Positions 8,496-17,369 of a stretch of DNA of 64,000 bases are shown in pieces. The first letter of the stretch is position 1. Every line of letters begins with the position of its first letter. A program made the position numbers and the translations under genes. The notes beneath the pieces were generated by a model, which was not told the origin of the DNA, ran no database searches, and saw only the letters and a program-made list of their open reading frames with translations. Source of the DNA: CAIYUC01 sp963682005 (lineage in GTDB: Bacteria > Bacteroidota > Bacteroidia > Bacteroidales > FEN-979); contig OY820914.1 in the NCBI GenBank assembly GCA_963682005.1, positions 496,001 to 560,000 of the forward strand, read 5' to 3'.

Positions 8496-10070
8496 TCAAT
8501 CTTTTTCCTCAAATAATTCAATGGTAAGGTCATCGATCCATATCTTATCTTTTCCCAGGTACCAGACATATGCCTGGAGGATATCCTTGAAATCTCCGAT
8601 CCCGGGAACGGCAAAATCGGTACTTAAAGTGGTCCATTGATCATTTACCTGCCTGAAGTCACTGAATGGGACTGCCATATATTTATACAGCTTTGAATCA
8701 TGGTTCAGCGTAACAACGAGCGATCCCGGATTCTTATTAAAAGGCAGATGAGACAAAACATGAACCGTGAACCGGATCCCGATCCTCGGCGATTTCGTAA
8801 AACCGGAAAGGCTGGCCCTGTAGCCTGGTGAAAACCGCTTGGTCGTGTCAAGGCAATATGATCTGGATCCGGTGAAGGAAACACCAGGCACTACATGGAA
8901 ATCTGAGGAACTGAGCGGGTCTTCAAAATCCTTAACAAATATTATCCGCCTGTTCATTCCTTCGGCTCCGGCAAAAAAATCTGCTTCCGGGTTCTTGCTT
9001 TTCAACCTCAGATGATAGGCACCAGGGGGAACTTCCACACGGCCAAAAATTGCTCCATAATATTCTCTTGTCATCCGCGAAGGCTGGATGATCGTCTTCG
9101 AAAACTGCCATGTCTGGAACAGGTTTAACCCTATGACCAAAAAAACCAGGATAAAGAATGGTATTCTTACCATTAATCCTTTCCCTGTGACCTGTTTTAT
9201 AAGGTATCCGATTGGTAACGCAAGAACCGCGTATACAGGGATCATGTTCGGGTTACCGAGCCAATTATCATGAACCATGACGGGCCAACCTGATACAAGA
9301 ATATAATAAGCCGTCACGAAAAGGAAACCCGGATAAAAAATGGTTCTGTTCTCCTCTGCCAGGAAATACCATCCGGCCAGTGAGAATATCACCAACGGGG
9401 AATAGATCAGCCATCCTGAATGAAAAGAGAAAAGTACGGGCCATGCTTCGCGGAGAAAATGATAGACTGCTTTCGGGGAATAACCTTCATAGTGAAAGGT
9501 CGCCGAAAAGAAATCCCAGTAAAAAGCCCAGGGTGTAAGCATGACCAGGATGATCATCAGCATGGCGATCACCTGGATGCGATTTCCCTTTATCATGATC
9601 CATTTCTGTTTGAATGATTCATGCCCGGAAACGTTCCAGAGGATCGGGATGAACAAAGAAATAACGTTGAAAGGATAAACCAGGATGGCAATCCCTATGC
9701 CTATAGCCAGCGGAATTGAATGTCTCCATCCAGGATTGTCATGCCATCGGATCGTAAACCACAGAATGAGCGGATAAAGGGCTAGCATATATACCGGGGA
9801 TCCGGGGGTGGCGGATGTGACAGCCTGGAGATAATTCGTGCCGAGGATGACCGCGATCAGGGTTAATGATGTAGCAGCTTCAGTGAAAAAGGTCAGCAAT
9901 ACTTTTCTCAGGAACCAGATGCCAGCTGCAGTGAGCAACAAATGGATCATCCAGATGAGGAGTGCAGGATGTTCTTCAGGAAACGGAAAAATCAATCGTG
10001 CTGAGAGGATTAGAAGCACCAGCAAGCCACAAGTCAGGAGGGAATAGTATTTCTTCAGTGAAGAGATCAT
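8496..10070 (-). CDS. Divergent GT-C-like membrane protein with C-terminal beta-sandwich (paralog 3)
   Basis: 524 residues, clearly related to the two genes downstream by the alignment of the LGTN segment, the hydrophobic pattern and the closing AYVWYLGKDKIWIDDLTIEL. It lacks the N-terminal loop with W-x-D-x-AGYY, and positions conserved in paralogs 1 and 2 are changed: MSHVY becomes GSPVY, R-x-TN becomes YPFN, and FG-x-R-x-F-x-E is replaced by GNPNMIPVY. It may therefore be a non-catalytic partner or have changed chemistry. The start ATG is 12 nt after the stop of the GT2 gene, and the stop overlaps a possible TTG start of paralog 2. Confidence 0.68.
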   Translation of the reverse strand: MISSLKKYYSLLTCGLLVLLILSARLIFPFPEEHPALLIWMIHLLLTAAGIWFLRKVLLTFFTEAATSLTLIAVILGTNYLQAVTSATPGSPVYMLALYPLILWFTIRWHDNPGWRHSIPLAIGIGIAILVYPFNVISLFIPILWNVSGHESFKQKWIMIKGNRIQVIAMLMIILVMLTPWAFYWDFFSATFHYEGYSPKAVYHFLREAWPVLFSFHSGWLIYSPLVIFSLAGWYFLAEENRTIFYPGFLFVTAYYILVSGWPVMVHDNWLGNPNMIPVYAVLALPIGYLIKQVTGKGLMVRIPFFILVFLVIGLNLFQTWQFSKTIIQPSRMTREYYGAIFGRVEVPPGAYHLRLKSKNPEADFFAGAEGMNRRIIFVKDFEDPLSSSDFHVVPGVSFTGSRSYCLDTTKRFSPGYRASLSGFTKSPRIGIRFTVHVLSHLPFNKNPGSLVVTLNHDSKLYKYMAVPFSDFRQVNDQWTTLSTDFAVPGIGDFKDILQAYVWYLGKDKIWIDDLTIELFEEKD

Positions 10071-10081
10071 GGATCATCCGG

Positions 10082-10816
10082 TTATTTTAGATACCTCCTG
10101 CAAAAAATATTGTACTTGACCAAACAGTACACAGCCCGGATCGCATCCTTCATCCCGATCTTTTTTCCTTCTTCGTATGTTCTTCCATAATAGGAAATGC
10201 CTACTTCATAGATCCGGATGCCTTTGAACCTTGCAATTTTTGAAGTAACCTCAGGTTCGAATCCGAACCTGTTTTCCCGGAAATAGATCTGCCTTACAAA
10301 TTCAGCCCTGAAGAGCTTGTAACAGGTTTCCATATCGCTAAGGTTCAGGTTTGTGAACATGTTCGACAGGAATGTCAGGAACCTGTTGCCGATCGAATGC
10401 CAGAAAAAGAGGATCCGGTGAGCGTTTCCTCCCATGAACCGCGAACCGTACACGACATCGGCAAACCCATCGAGGATCGGTTTCAGGAGGATATTATATT
10501 CCTGGGGGTCATATTCAAGGTCGGCGTCCTGGATGATGATGAAATCGCCTGTTGCCAGCTCAATTCCTTTGTGCAATGCGGCCCCTTTTCCCATATTGAC
10601 CTTCTGGCTGTAAATTCTGATATCCTCTTCCGGGTGCTGGCGGATGTATTCCTCAACAACCTTTTCCGTTCCGTCCTTGCTGCAATCGTTCACGATAATG
10701 ATCTCTTTCTTTACCTGCCCGATAAGCGTGACCGCCCTGATCTTATCAAGAATGAAGTGGATGGTCGGTTCTTCATTGTAAGCAGGGATGAGAATGCTCA
10801 ACTTATTGTGATCCAT
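10082..10816 (-). CDS. GT2 glycosyltransferase, polyprenyl-phosphate sugar synthase type (DPM1-like)
   Basis: 244 residues from the ATG at 10814-10816; a TTG seven codons upstream is less likely. This is a single GT-A domain with the family features LSILIPAYNEE, IIIVNDCSKDGT, a GKGAALHKGI segment, and the metal-binding DADLEYDP motif. No C-terminal membrane segments are present, as in soluble DPM1-like enzymes. These enzymes transfer a hexose from an NDP-sugar to undecaprenyl phosphate at the cytoplasmic face, making the donor used by GT-C enzymes. Its place immediately before three GT-C-like genes supports that pairing. The sugar cannot be deduced. Confidence 0.88.
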   Translation of the reverse strand: MDHNKLSILIPAYNEEPTIHFILDKIRAVTLIGQVKKEIIIVNDCSKDGTEKVVEEYIRQHPEEDIRIYSQKVNMGKGAALHKGIELATGDFIIIQDADLEYDPQEYNILLKPILDGFADVVYGSRFMGGNAHRILFFWHSIGNRFLTFLSNMFTNLNLSDMETCYKLFRAEFVRQIYFRENRFGFEPEVTSKIARFKGIRIYEVGISYYGRTYEEGKKIGMKDAIRAVYCLVKYNIFCRRYLK

Positions 10817-10855
10817 GAAATCAGGAATATGAGGCAAAAGTATAACAATTTTGGA

Positions 10856-13396
10856 TCATTCGTGATAATAGACGCGCTTCACACGCCGGGAAATGCCGGT
10901 AAGGATCTCATAAGGTATTGTTTCAAGGTCTGTGGCCATCCTGCTCAGGAGGTAATCATCCCCGAAAACGATCACTTCATCCCCTTCATTCAGTTTTCCT
11001 CCACCCGGTGAATTCACAATATCCGTCAGATCAATGGCACAGGTATCCATGCTTATAAGCCCGATGACGGGTGCCGGATTCCCATGCACGAAAAGTTGTC
11101 CCCGGCCATTGCTGAGCCTTCTGCTAAGACCATCGGCGTAACCGATCGGGACGATACCGATCACAGAATCCCTGGTGAGCGTACCTTTCCGCTCATAACC
11201 AACGGTATCACTCTTCTTCACGGTCTTGATCTGTGAGATGATCGATTTCAGGGTGCTCACATTGTGCAGCCGGCTTTGCTCGATGGCATCAAAGCCAACG
11301 CCATATAAGCCGATGCCAAGTCTGACCATCTCCATCTGGGCCTCGGGGAACCGGATGATTCCGGCCGAATTCAGGATATGCCGCAAGACAGGCTGGTGGG
11401 CGACTCCAACAATCTTTTCCGACATTTCGCCGAACTGGCTGATCTGGTACCTGGAAAACGCATCATGCTCCGGATTTTCGCTGGCTGCCAGGTGTGAAAA
11501 AACCGACCGGATCATGATCTGAGGCTGACCGGCCAGCTGAGCTAAAAGCTCGTCCAGTTCGTCCGCAGCAAATCCGAGCCGGTGCATCCCGGTATCGAGT
11601 TTTATATGGATATTTATATCCTCCCGGATGATCTTTTGATTTGCAATGATTGCATCTTTAAGCAAATGAAGCCCCCTCATGTTATAGATCTCGGAATCGA
11701 GATCATACCTGAACAGGAGATCAAAACTTCGCTCTTCCGGGTTCATCACCATGATCGGCAGGACAATCCCAGCTTTCCGGAGCTCGACACCCTCGTCGGC
11801 ATAGGCAACGGCAAGATAATCCACATTATGGAACTGCAGGAGGTTGGCGATCTCGTAACTGCCGCTGCCGTATGAAAAGGCCTTCACCATGGCCATGGTC
11901 TTTGTTCCGGGGGCAAGCTTTGACCGGTAATGATTCAGGTTGTGTACCAGCGCATCGAGGTTGATCTCGAGCACTGTTTCATGGACCTTCTGCTCAAGGA
12001 GTTTGCTGATCCGTTCAAACTCGAATATGCGTGCACCTTTCAGCAGGATGGTCTCATCATGGAAACCAGCGATCGGATAATGGGAAAGAAAATCATCCGT
12101 GGATCTGAAGAAAGCTTTCTCCCCGCTGAATTTGTCCGATTGACCGCTAATGTCTTCCCCGATGCCGATGATCCTGGGAATTCCGGCACCTGCCAGGATC
12201 CCGGCGATTTCAGCATAAAGTTCTCCTTTATCTTTCCCACTCTGAAGGATGTCGGAAAGGATCACGGTTTTCCGCTCATGCTGATTCTGCTGGTTCAGGA
12301 AACCGATGGCGATCCCCAGCGAGTTGATATCGGAGTTATAGCTGTCGTTGATGATGGAGCAGCGGTTTATGCCTTCTTTCAGCTCAAGCCTCATGGCGAT
12401 GGGTGCGAGCAATGCCATCCGCTCCCTGATCATATCCTTGCCATATCCTAAAACCAACAGGGTCGCCCAGCAATGAATGGCATTTTCGATGGACGCATCA
12501 TCGGTGAAGGGAATGCTTATTGATTGTCCGGAATCCCCGTATTGTGCAAGGATCGTCGTCAGATTTGCCAGTTTTTTTATGTTTAAAATGACCAGATCAG
12601 AAGTGGCATCTTTACCCCAGGTGAAGGTTCTGATCCCCTGGAATTCGTTGGACCCTGTCAGGGTCCCGGATAGATTCCGGTGATCTTTACAGTAGATCAG
12701 AACATCCGATGTCCTGAAAAGAATGAGCTTTTCCCTGATCTTTTGTTCTTCACCGGAGAAATTCTCATTATGCGCCTGGCCGATGTTGGTAAAAATTCCT
12801 ATGGTCGGATGGATAATGGCTTCAAGCCTGCTCATCTCTCCGGGTTCTGAAATACCGGCCTCAATGATGGCCAGTTCATGGTACGGCTCGATCTTGAGGA
12901 CCGAAAGCGGAACACCGATCTGGGAATTGTAGCTTTTCGGACTCCGGATGATGTTCTTATCCTTGCTCATCAACTGGAAAAGCCATTCCTTGACGATGGT
13001 CTTACCGTTGCTGCCGGTTATCCCGATCACAGGCCCGTTGAACTGGCTTCGGTGATGGGCACTGATAGCCTGGAGGGCTACGAGGGTATCTGGGACGAGG
13101 ATGATCCCAACCCCACCCCCTGCCCCCGCCCCAAATGGAGAGTGTTCAGGGGTGAGGTGTGCTGGCAAATCCGAAACAAGAAAGTTCCTTACCCCCTTCT
13201 CATAAAGTTCAGCAATGTATTTATGCCCGTCGTTCCTGTTTGATCTGAGTGCGACAAATATCGTTTCGGAGGGGTTGCCAAGTTTCCGGCTGTCGATCAG
13301 GAAATCCCTGACAGGCGCATGCCTGGTACCGTATGAAACGAGCTTCCCTCCTGTGATTGAAGCCAGCGTTTCAGGCGAATAGGGAAATTCCATCAT
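10856..13396 (-). CDS. murF-alr: Bifunctional UDP-MurNAc-tripeptide:D-Ala-D-Ala ligase / alanine racemase
   Basis: 846 residues. The N-terminal half (about 1-465) is MurF: a Mur ligase P-loop GITGSNGKT and YNSQIGVPLSVL. The C-terminal half (about 470-846) is alanine racemase: PLP lysine in MAMVKAFSYGSG and the catalytic tyrosine region VGYERKGTL. The fusion is typical of Bacteroidota and channels D-Ala synthesis to peptidoglycan precursor formation in the cytoplasm. An unusual Gly/Pro-rich stretch, LTPEHSPFGAGAGGGVG, lies near residue 80-97. It is encoded by very G-rich DNA resembling the intergenic repeats and looks like an in-frame insertion. The gene lies 30 nt after pdxA and 39 nt before the GT2 ATG. 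Confidence 0.96.
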   Translation of the reverse strand: MMEFPYSPETLASITGGKLVSYGTRHAPVRDFLIDSRKLGNPSETIFVALRSNRNDGHKYIAELYEKGVRNFLVSDLPAHLTPEHSPFGAGAGGGVGIILVPDTLVALQAISAHHRSQFNGPVIGITGSNGKTIVKEWLFQLMSKDKNIIRSPKSYNSQIGVPLSVLKIEPYHELAIIEAGISEPGEMSRLEAIIHPTIGIFTNIGQAHNENFSGEEQKIREKLILFRTSDVLIYCKDHRNLSGTLTGSNEFQGIRTFTWGKDATSDLVILNIKKLANLTTILAQYGDSGQSISIPFTDDASIENAIHCWATLLVLGYGKDMIRERMALLAPIAMRLELKEGINRCSIINDSYNSDINSLGIAIGFLNQQNQHERKTVILSDILQSGKDKGELYAEIAGILAGAGIPRIIGIGEDISGQSDKFSGEKAFFRSTDDFLSHYPIAGFHDETILLKGARIFEFERISKLLEQKVHETVLEINLDALVHNLNHYRSKLAPGTKTMAMVKAFSYGSGSYEIANLLQFHNVDYLAVAYADEGVELRKAGIVLPIMVMNPEERSFDLLFRYDLDSEIYNMRGLHLLKDAIIANQKIIREDINIHIKLDTGMHRLGFAADELDELLAQLAGQPQIMIRSVFSHLAASENPEHDAFSRYQISQFGEMSEKIVGVAHQPVLRHILNSAGIIRFPEAQMEMVRLGIGLYGVGFDAIEQSRLHNVSTLKSIISQIKTVKKSDTVGYERKGTLTRDSVIGIVPIGYADGLSRRLSNGRGQLFVHGNPAPVIGLISMDTCAIDLTDIVNSPGGGKLNEGDEVIVFGDDYLLSRMATDLETIPYEILTGISRRVKRVYYHE
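13111..13157. repeat. Repeat-like G/C-rich segment inside murF-alr
   Basis: On the plus strand this stretch is a run of C-rich blocks ending in CAGGGGTGAGG. It resembles the intergenic CCCC/GGGG repeats and is unlike the surrounding coding DNA. It encodes the Gly/Pro-rich loop between the MurF N-terminal domain and its P-loop domain. The insertion reading is inference. Confidence 0.45.
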
Positions 13397-13426
13397 ACAG
13401 AATCCTTTTGAAAAGTCCGTAAGGAA

Positions 13427-14509
13427 TTATTCAACAACTGGGGTATCCGGTTCCTTGATCGTTGGTTTCAGCGGGTTTTGGTGCAGTTCATCAAAAGCAA
13501 TCTGGTTGTTGAAAATATCGCAGGCCAGGTACACAGCTGCTCGGAATGATTCAGGATTGGCTTCATTCTTCCCGGCGATGTCATAGGCTGTTCCGTGTGC
13601 GGGAGAGGTTCTGATATAAGGCAGCCCGGCCGTAAAATTAACCCCGTCATCGAATGAAAGGGTCTTGAACGGGATCATCCCCTGGTCGTGGTACATGGCA
13701 AGGATGCCGTCGAATTGCTTAAAGCTGGATGACCCGAAAAAGCCGTCAGAAGGATACGGGCCGAACGCAAGGATATTCTGTCCGAATGCTTTTTCAATAG
13801 CGGGGAGGATTACCCTTCCTTCTTCATCACCGATCAGACCATCATCACTTGCATGAGGGTTCAGCGATAACACGGCGATCCTTGGCTTGATGATCCCGAA
13901 ATCCCGTTTCAGTGATGCATCCATGATCCGGATCTTCCTGATGATAAGGTCTTCGGTGATGGCGTCCGGAACCTTTGAAAGCGGTATGTGCCCGGTGATC
14001 ACCCCGATCCGGACGGTCTTGTTCACCATCAGCATCAGGTAATCTTCTGCATTGAATTTCTTTGCAAGGTATTCGGTATGGCCCGGGAATGCGAAACTGG
14101 CAGACTGAATGTTTTTCTTGTTGATGGGAGCTGTTACAAGGACATCGATGTTGTTCTTCACCAGGTCCTCAGTGGCCATTTCCAGTGCGAGATAAGCTTC
14201 CTGACCGGCGATTGTTGTGGATTTCCCAAGGTCGATCTTTACTTCTTCCTCATGGATATTGATGATGTTCGGCCGCCGGGCATGAGCCATTTCAGCCTTC
14301 TTGATAAGGTTGAAATTAAAATCATTTATGTTCAGCGTTTTCCGGTGATAGGAAGCCACTTTGGAAGAACCATAAACAATAATGGTATAGGTTTCAAGGA
14401 GACGCTGATCCTGCAAGGTTTTTATGATGATCTCGTAACTGATGCTGTTGACGTCACCGTGGGTTATCCCTATCCGGATACGGTGTTCTTTATCTGGAGT
14501 CGTATTCAT
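13427..14509 (-). CDS. pdxA: 4-hydroxythreonine-4-phosphate dehydrogenase
   Basis: 360 residues, slightly longer than the usual ~330. Family features: ITHGDVNSISYEII at the N-terminus, TAPINKK, FPGHTEYLAKKF, LNPHA, YHDQGMIPFKTL, and TSPAHGTAYDIAGK. PdxA oxidises 4-phosphohydroxy-L-threonine in pyridoxal 5'-phosphate synthesis, using a divalent metal and NAD. PLP is the cofactor of the alanine racemase half of the next gene, so the order may not be accidental. It appears to be the first gene of the long minus-strand run; a -7 box lies at 14527-14534. Confidence 0.95.
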   Translation of the reverse strand: MNTTPDKEHRIRIGITHGDVNSISYEIIIKTLQDQRLLETYTIIVYGSSKVASYHRKTLNINDFNFNLIKKAEMAHARRPNIINIHEEEVKIDLGKSTTIAGQEAYLALEMATEDLVKNNIDVLVTAPINKKNIQSASFAFPGHTEYLAKKFNAEDYLMLMVNKTVRIGVITGHIPLSKVPDAITEDLIIRKIRIMDASLKRDFGIIKPRIAVLSLNPHASDDGLIGDEEGRVILPAIEKAFGQNILAFGPYPSDGFFGSSSFKQFDGILAMYHDQGMIPFKTLSFDDGVNFTAGLPYIRTSPAHGTAYDIAGKNEANPESFRAAVYLACDIFNNQIAFDELHQNPLKPTIKEPDTPVVE

Positions 14510-14526
14510 TTAACTGATATTTTTTA

Positions 14527-14534
14527 CAAAAGTA
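14527..14534 (-). promoter_or_regulatory. Bacteroidota -7 promoter box upstream of pdxA
   Basis: On the minus strand the sequence is TACTTTTG, matching TAnnTTTG, 18 nt before the pdxA ATG. No clear -33 TTG is seen. Confidence 0.5.
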
Positions 14535-14623
14535 ATCTTTTCGGAGGATAATGTAACAGTCAGATCATACCGGATCAATGGAATTGCTTTAATAACAATG
14601 TAACAAAAAATTGTTCCATTCAT

Positions 14624-14690
14624 CGCAAAGATGCAAGGACGCAAAATTCGTTGCTGGTCTTTTTCTTTGCGTCTTAGCGCCTTGGCGGTG
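14624..14690. repeat. Octamer-armed hairpin element
   Basis: The left arm is three ~8-nt units (CGCAAAGA, TGCAAGGA, CGCAAAAT) and the right arm is the inverted series (GCGTCTTA, GCGCCTTG, GCGGTGAG). It fills much of the gap between pdxA and the aminopeptidase gene. Confidence 0.7.
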
Positions 14691-14713
14691 AGAAAAGGCA
14701 GATAAAAATGCCA

Positions 14714-16165
14714 TCATTTTTTAGTGATATTCCTGATAAAATCAACCAGCAGCCTTACTCCTACACCCGTTCCGCCTTTTCCCCGGTATGAATCGGCGTT
14801 TTCAAGAAATGCCGGTCCGGCAATATCCAGGTGGATGAACGGGAATTCAGCAAATTTCTGCAGGAATTTTCCGGCAGTGATGGCGCCTCCCTCACCCGGA
14901 CCAACATTTTTCAGGTCGGCCAGGTCTGACTTTATCAGTTCACCATATTCTTCCCACGAAGGGAATTCAACAAGCCGCTCATAGACCCTCCAGCCTGATT
15001 CTTTCAGCAATCCGAGCTCATTTTCTGCATCCTCTTCCATGGCAACGATCCCGAATTTCCCGACTGCCCGTACAGCAGAACCGGTGAGTGTAGCCAGGTC
15101 GATCACCAGCGCGGGGTCATATTTTTTTGCATAGGTGATGGCGTCGGCAAGGATCAGCCGCCCTTCGGCATCGGTGTTCAGCACCTCGACCGTAAGTTTG
15201 TTGTGCATCCGGATGATATCCCCCGGAACGACAGCTTTCGGACCAGGCCGGTTGTCGGTGGCAGGCATCAATCCGACAACATATACCGGCAGCTTCATTT
15301 TCGCAATGGCATAAACAGCACAGGCCACGGCGGCAGCGCCCGACATGTCATCTTTCATGGTGCTCATTGAATCCCCCGGTTTCAGGTTCATTCCCCCGCT
15401 GTCGAAAACAACACCCTTCCCGATAAAAACATAAGGCTTCTTATTCACGGCATTTGCCGGTTTCCATTCCATCACAGGGAATGTCGGAGGATCCAGGCTG
15501 CCTCTGTTCACGGCAAGCAACCCGCCCATCTGAAGCGCTTCGATCTTCTTCTTGTCGAGAACATCCGCCTTCGCACCGCACTCTTTGGCCATCTGTTTTA
15601 CTTCACGTGCGAAAACCGTTGCAGAAAGAAAAGAATTCGGCTCATTGATCAGCGTCCGGCAACGGAATACAGCCTCAATGATCACAGAGAGTTCTGTGAG
15701 ATCATTTTTACCAAGACCTGCTGAGTAAACCCCTATATTTTCCGGAAATGGTCCCTTTAGCGTATCCTTCTCCTTTTCTGTTTTGTATTTCCGAAAACTG
15801 TAGCTTCCAAGGGACAGGCCTTCCGTAAAAGCAATGATCGTATTCTTGCTGCCGGTGCAATTATACAGAACGATCTCTTTTATCTTTTGATCTGAAATGG
15901 TTTTTCCGAGCAGATCTCCGGCCTTGCGCATCTCTTCAAGGATCTTGTATTCATTCTTATCCTCCCTGATGAACCTGACAAAAAGCCATTGATCCAGGTT
16001 GTTGAAAGTAAAAAAATCCCGTTTTGAATCCTTGAATTCTTTCCGGATGTACTGAAGCTCTTTGGCTGAAAAATGATCGCCCGGCAGTTCCTCCGGCTTC
16101 CCGGCAATGAAAACAATGTTCTGGCCGGATCTGATCTTCTTTGATTGTGAAATTGAAGGATGCAT
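14714..16165 (-). CDS. pepA: Leucyl aminopeptidase (peptidase family M17)
   Basis: 483 residues from the ATG at 16163-16165. An upstream ORF extension to 16315 is rejected because it would overlap the divergent mqnC and adds atypical sequence. The C-terminal catalytic half shows the M17 di-metal and active-site features: GKGVVFDSGGMNLKP, a KDDMSGAA helix, and the signature NTDAEGRLILADA. The enzyme removes N-terminal residues from peptides in the cytoplasm, usually as a hexamer. A -7 box on the minus strand at 16197-16204 is a likely promoter. The gene is monocistronic, divergent from mqnC. Confidence 0.94.
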   Translation of the reverse strand: MHPSISQSKKIRSGQNIVFIAGKPEELPGDHFSAKELQYIRKEFKDSKRDFFTFNNLDQWLFVRFIREDKNEYKILEEMRKAGDLLGKTISDQKIKEIVLYNCTGSKNTIIAFTEGLSLGSYSFRKYKTEKEKDTLKGPFPENIGVYSAGLGKNDLTELSVIIEAVFRCRTLINEPNSFLSATVFAREVKQMAKECGAKADVLDKKKIEALQMGGLLAVNRGSLDPPTFPVMEWKPANAVNKKPYVFIGKGVVFDSGGMNLKPGDSMSTMKDDMSGAAAVACAVYAIAKMKLPVYVVGLMPATDNRPGPKAVVPGDIIRMHNKLTVEVLNTDAEGRLILADAITYAKKYDPALVIDLATLTGSAVRAVGKFGIVAMEEDAENELGLLKESGWRVYERLVEFPSWEEYGELIKSDLADLKNVGPGEGGAITAGKFLQKFAEFPFIHLDIAGPAFLENADSYRGKGGTGVGVRLLVDFIRNITKK

Positions 16166-16196
16166 GATTTTTCGTAATTTTGGGGAGTGAGACCTG

Positions 16197-16204
16197 CAAA
16201 GGTA
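16197..16204 (-). promoter_or_regulatory. -7 promoter box for the aminopeptidase gene
   Basis: Minus-strand TACCTTTG (TAnnTTTG) in the divergent gap with mqnC, 31 nt before the chosen aminopeptidase start. This supports the shorter start. Confidence 0.5.
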
Positions 16205-16259
16205 AGAAATTTCAATTTCCTCAGGAACCATCAGGCATCCAATCATTAATAGCTTTCCG

Positions 16260-17354
16260 ATGACCATCGACCTTCTGATCAGAAAAGCGCTCCGGCTTGA
16301 ATTTCTTTCGGTCACAGAAGGGGTCAGTTTATATGAACACCTTACTCTTTCCGAGCTGATGGCAATCGGGCATGAATTGCGAAAGATACATCATCCCGAC
16401 AATAAAGTCACGTGGATCATCGACCGGAATGTCAACATCACCAATGCCTGCATTTCGGGGTGCAAGTTCTGTAATTTCTATAAGCCTGTCAAACACAAGA
16501 AAGTCTTCATCACCACCATCGATGAATATGTTCAGAAGATCGAAGAGATGAAGTGTATCGGCGGAAACCAGCTCCTGCTGCAGGGAGGAATGCATCCGAA
16601 CCTCAGGCTGAATTACTACATCGACCTGTTCCGCCAGTTGAAAAAGCTGTATCCCGACCTGAAGCTTCATGCCCTGGGACCGCCGGAGATCGTTCACCTT
16701 GCAAAAATGGAATCGATCGGATTTGCAGAGGTTCTGAAAAAACTTATGCAGGCCGGCCTCGACAGTCTTCCCGGGGCGGGTGCGGAGATCCTTTCGGAAC
16801 GTGTACGGAAAAAGCTTTCACCCGCCAAATGCACGGCAAAAGAGTGGCTTGAAGTGATGAAAGCAGCTCATGTGCTGCGACTGGTTACATCGGCCACCAT
16901 GATGTTCGGCCATATTGAAACCTTTCGTGAGCGGATCGAGCATCTGATTGCACTCCGTAAAGTCCAGGAGCAGAAGCCTGCCGGTGCCAAAGGATTTATT
17001 TCGTTCATCCCCTGGCCTTTCCAGGATGATGGAACGGTACTTCAGAAAAGATACGGGATCCGGAACAATGTTTCCGGGGAAGAATATATCCGCATGATCG
17101 CCCTGAGCCGCATCATGCTGCCAAACTTCAGCAATATCCAGGCTTCATGGCTTACCGTAGGAAAAGACACGGCACAAATGTGCCTCCATGGCGGGGCCAA
17201 TGACTTCGGGTCAATTATGATCGAGGAAAATGTGGTTTCCGTAGCCGGTGCAAACCATCATTTTGATGCAACCGGCATTCGCCAGGCCATCATGGATGCA
17301 GGATTTGAGCCGCAATTGCGCACCCAGGCCTTTGAACCTGCAAACCCGGTCTGA
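16260..17354 (+). CDS. mqnC: Cyclic dehypoxanthinyl futalosine synthase (radical SAM)
   Basis: 364 residues. The radical SAM cluster motif is C-x3-C-x2-C in ITNACISGCKFCNFY (about residues 60-75). MqnC-type segments follow: GGMHPNLRLNYYIDL, a GPPEI segment (usually SPPEI), AGLDSLPGAGAEIL, TSATMMFGHIET, FIPWPFQ, QASWLTVGK and GGANDFGSIMIEENVVS. MqnC cyclises dehypoxanthine futalosine, the third step of the futalosine menaquinone pathway. It is distinguished from MqnE and CofH by the LPGAGAEIL-to-ANDFGS block order and length. The other mqn genes are not in this window. Confidence 0.93.
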   Translation: MTIDLLIRKALRLEFLSVTEGVSLYEHLTLSELMAIGHELRKIHHPDNKVTWIIDRNVNITNACISGCKFCNFYKPVKHKKVFITTIDEYVQKIEEMKCIGGNQLLLQGGMHPNLRLNYYIDLFRQLKKLYPDLKLHALGPPEIVHLAKMESIGFAEVLKKLMQAGLDSLPGAGAEILSERVRKKLSPAKCTAKEWLEVMKAAHVLRLVTSATMMFGHIETFRERIEHLIALRKVQEQKPAGAKGFISFIPWPFQDDGTVLQKRYGIRNNVSGEEYIRMIALSRIMLPNFSNIQASWLTVGKDTAQMCLHGGANDFGSIMIEENVVSVAGANHHFDATGIRQAIMDAGFEPQLRTQAFEPANPV

Positions 17355-17369
17355 AACCTGCAGAACCTG

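Noticed and set aside
10397..11011. 204-codon plus-strand ORF
   Set aside because: It is antisense to the GT2 and murF-alr genes, which have strong family motifs; no motif of its own.
11930..12451. 173-codon plus-strand ORF
   Set aside because: Antisense to murF-alr; composition follows from the real gene.
16166..16315. Longer N-terminus for the aminopeptidase
   Set aside because: It would overlap divergent mqnC and the -7 box at 16197; the added residues do not resemble the family.
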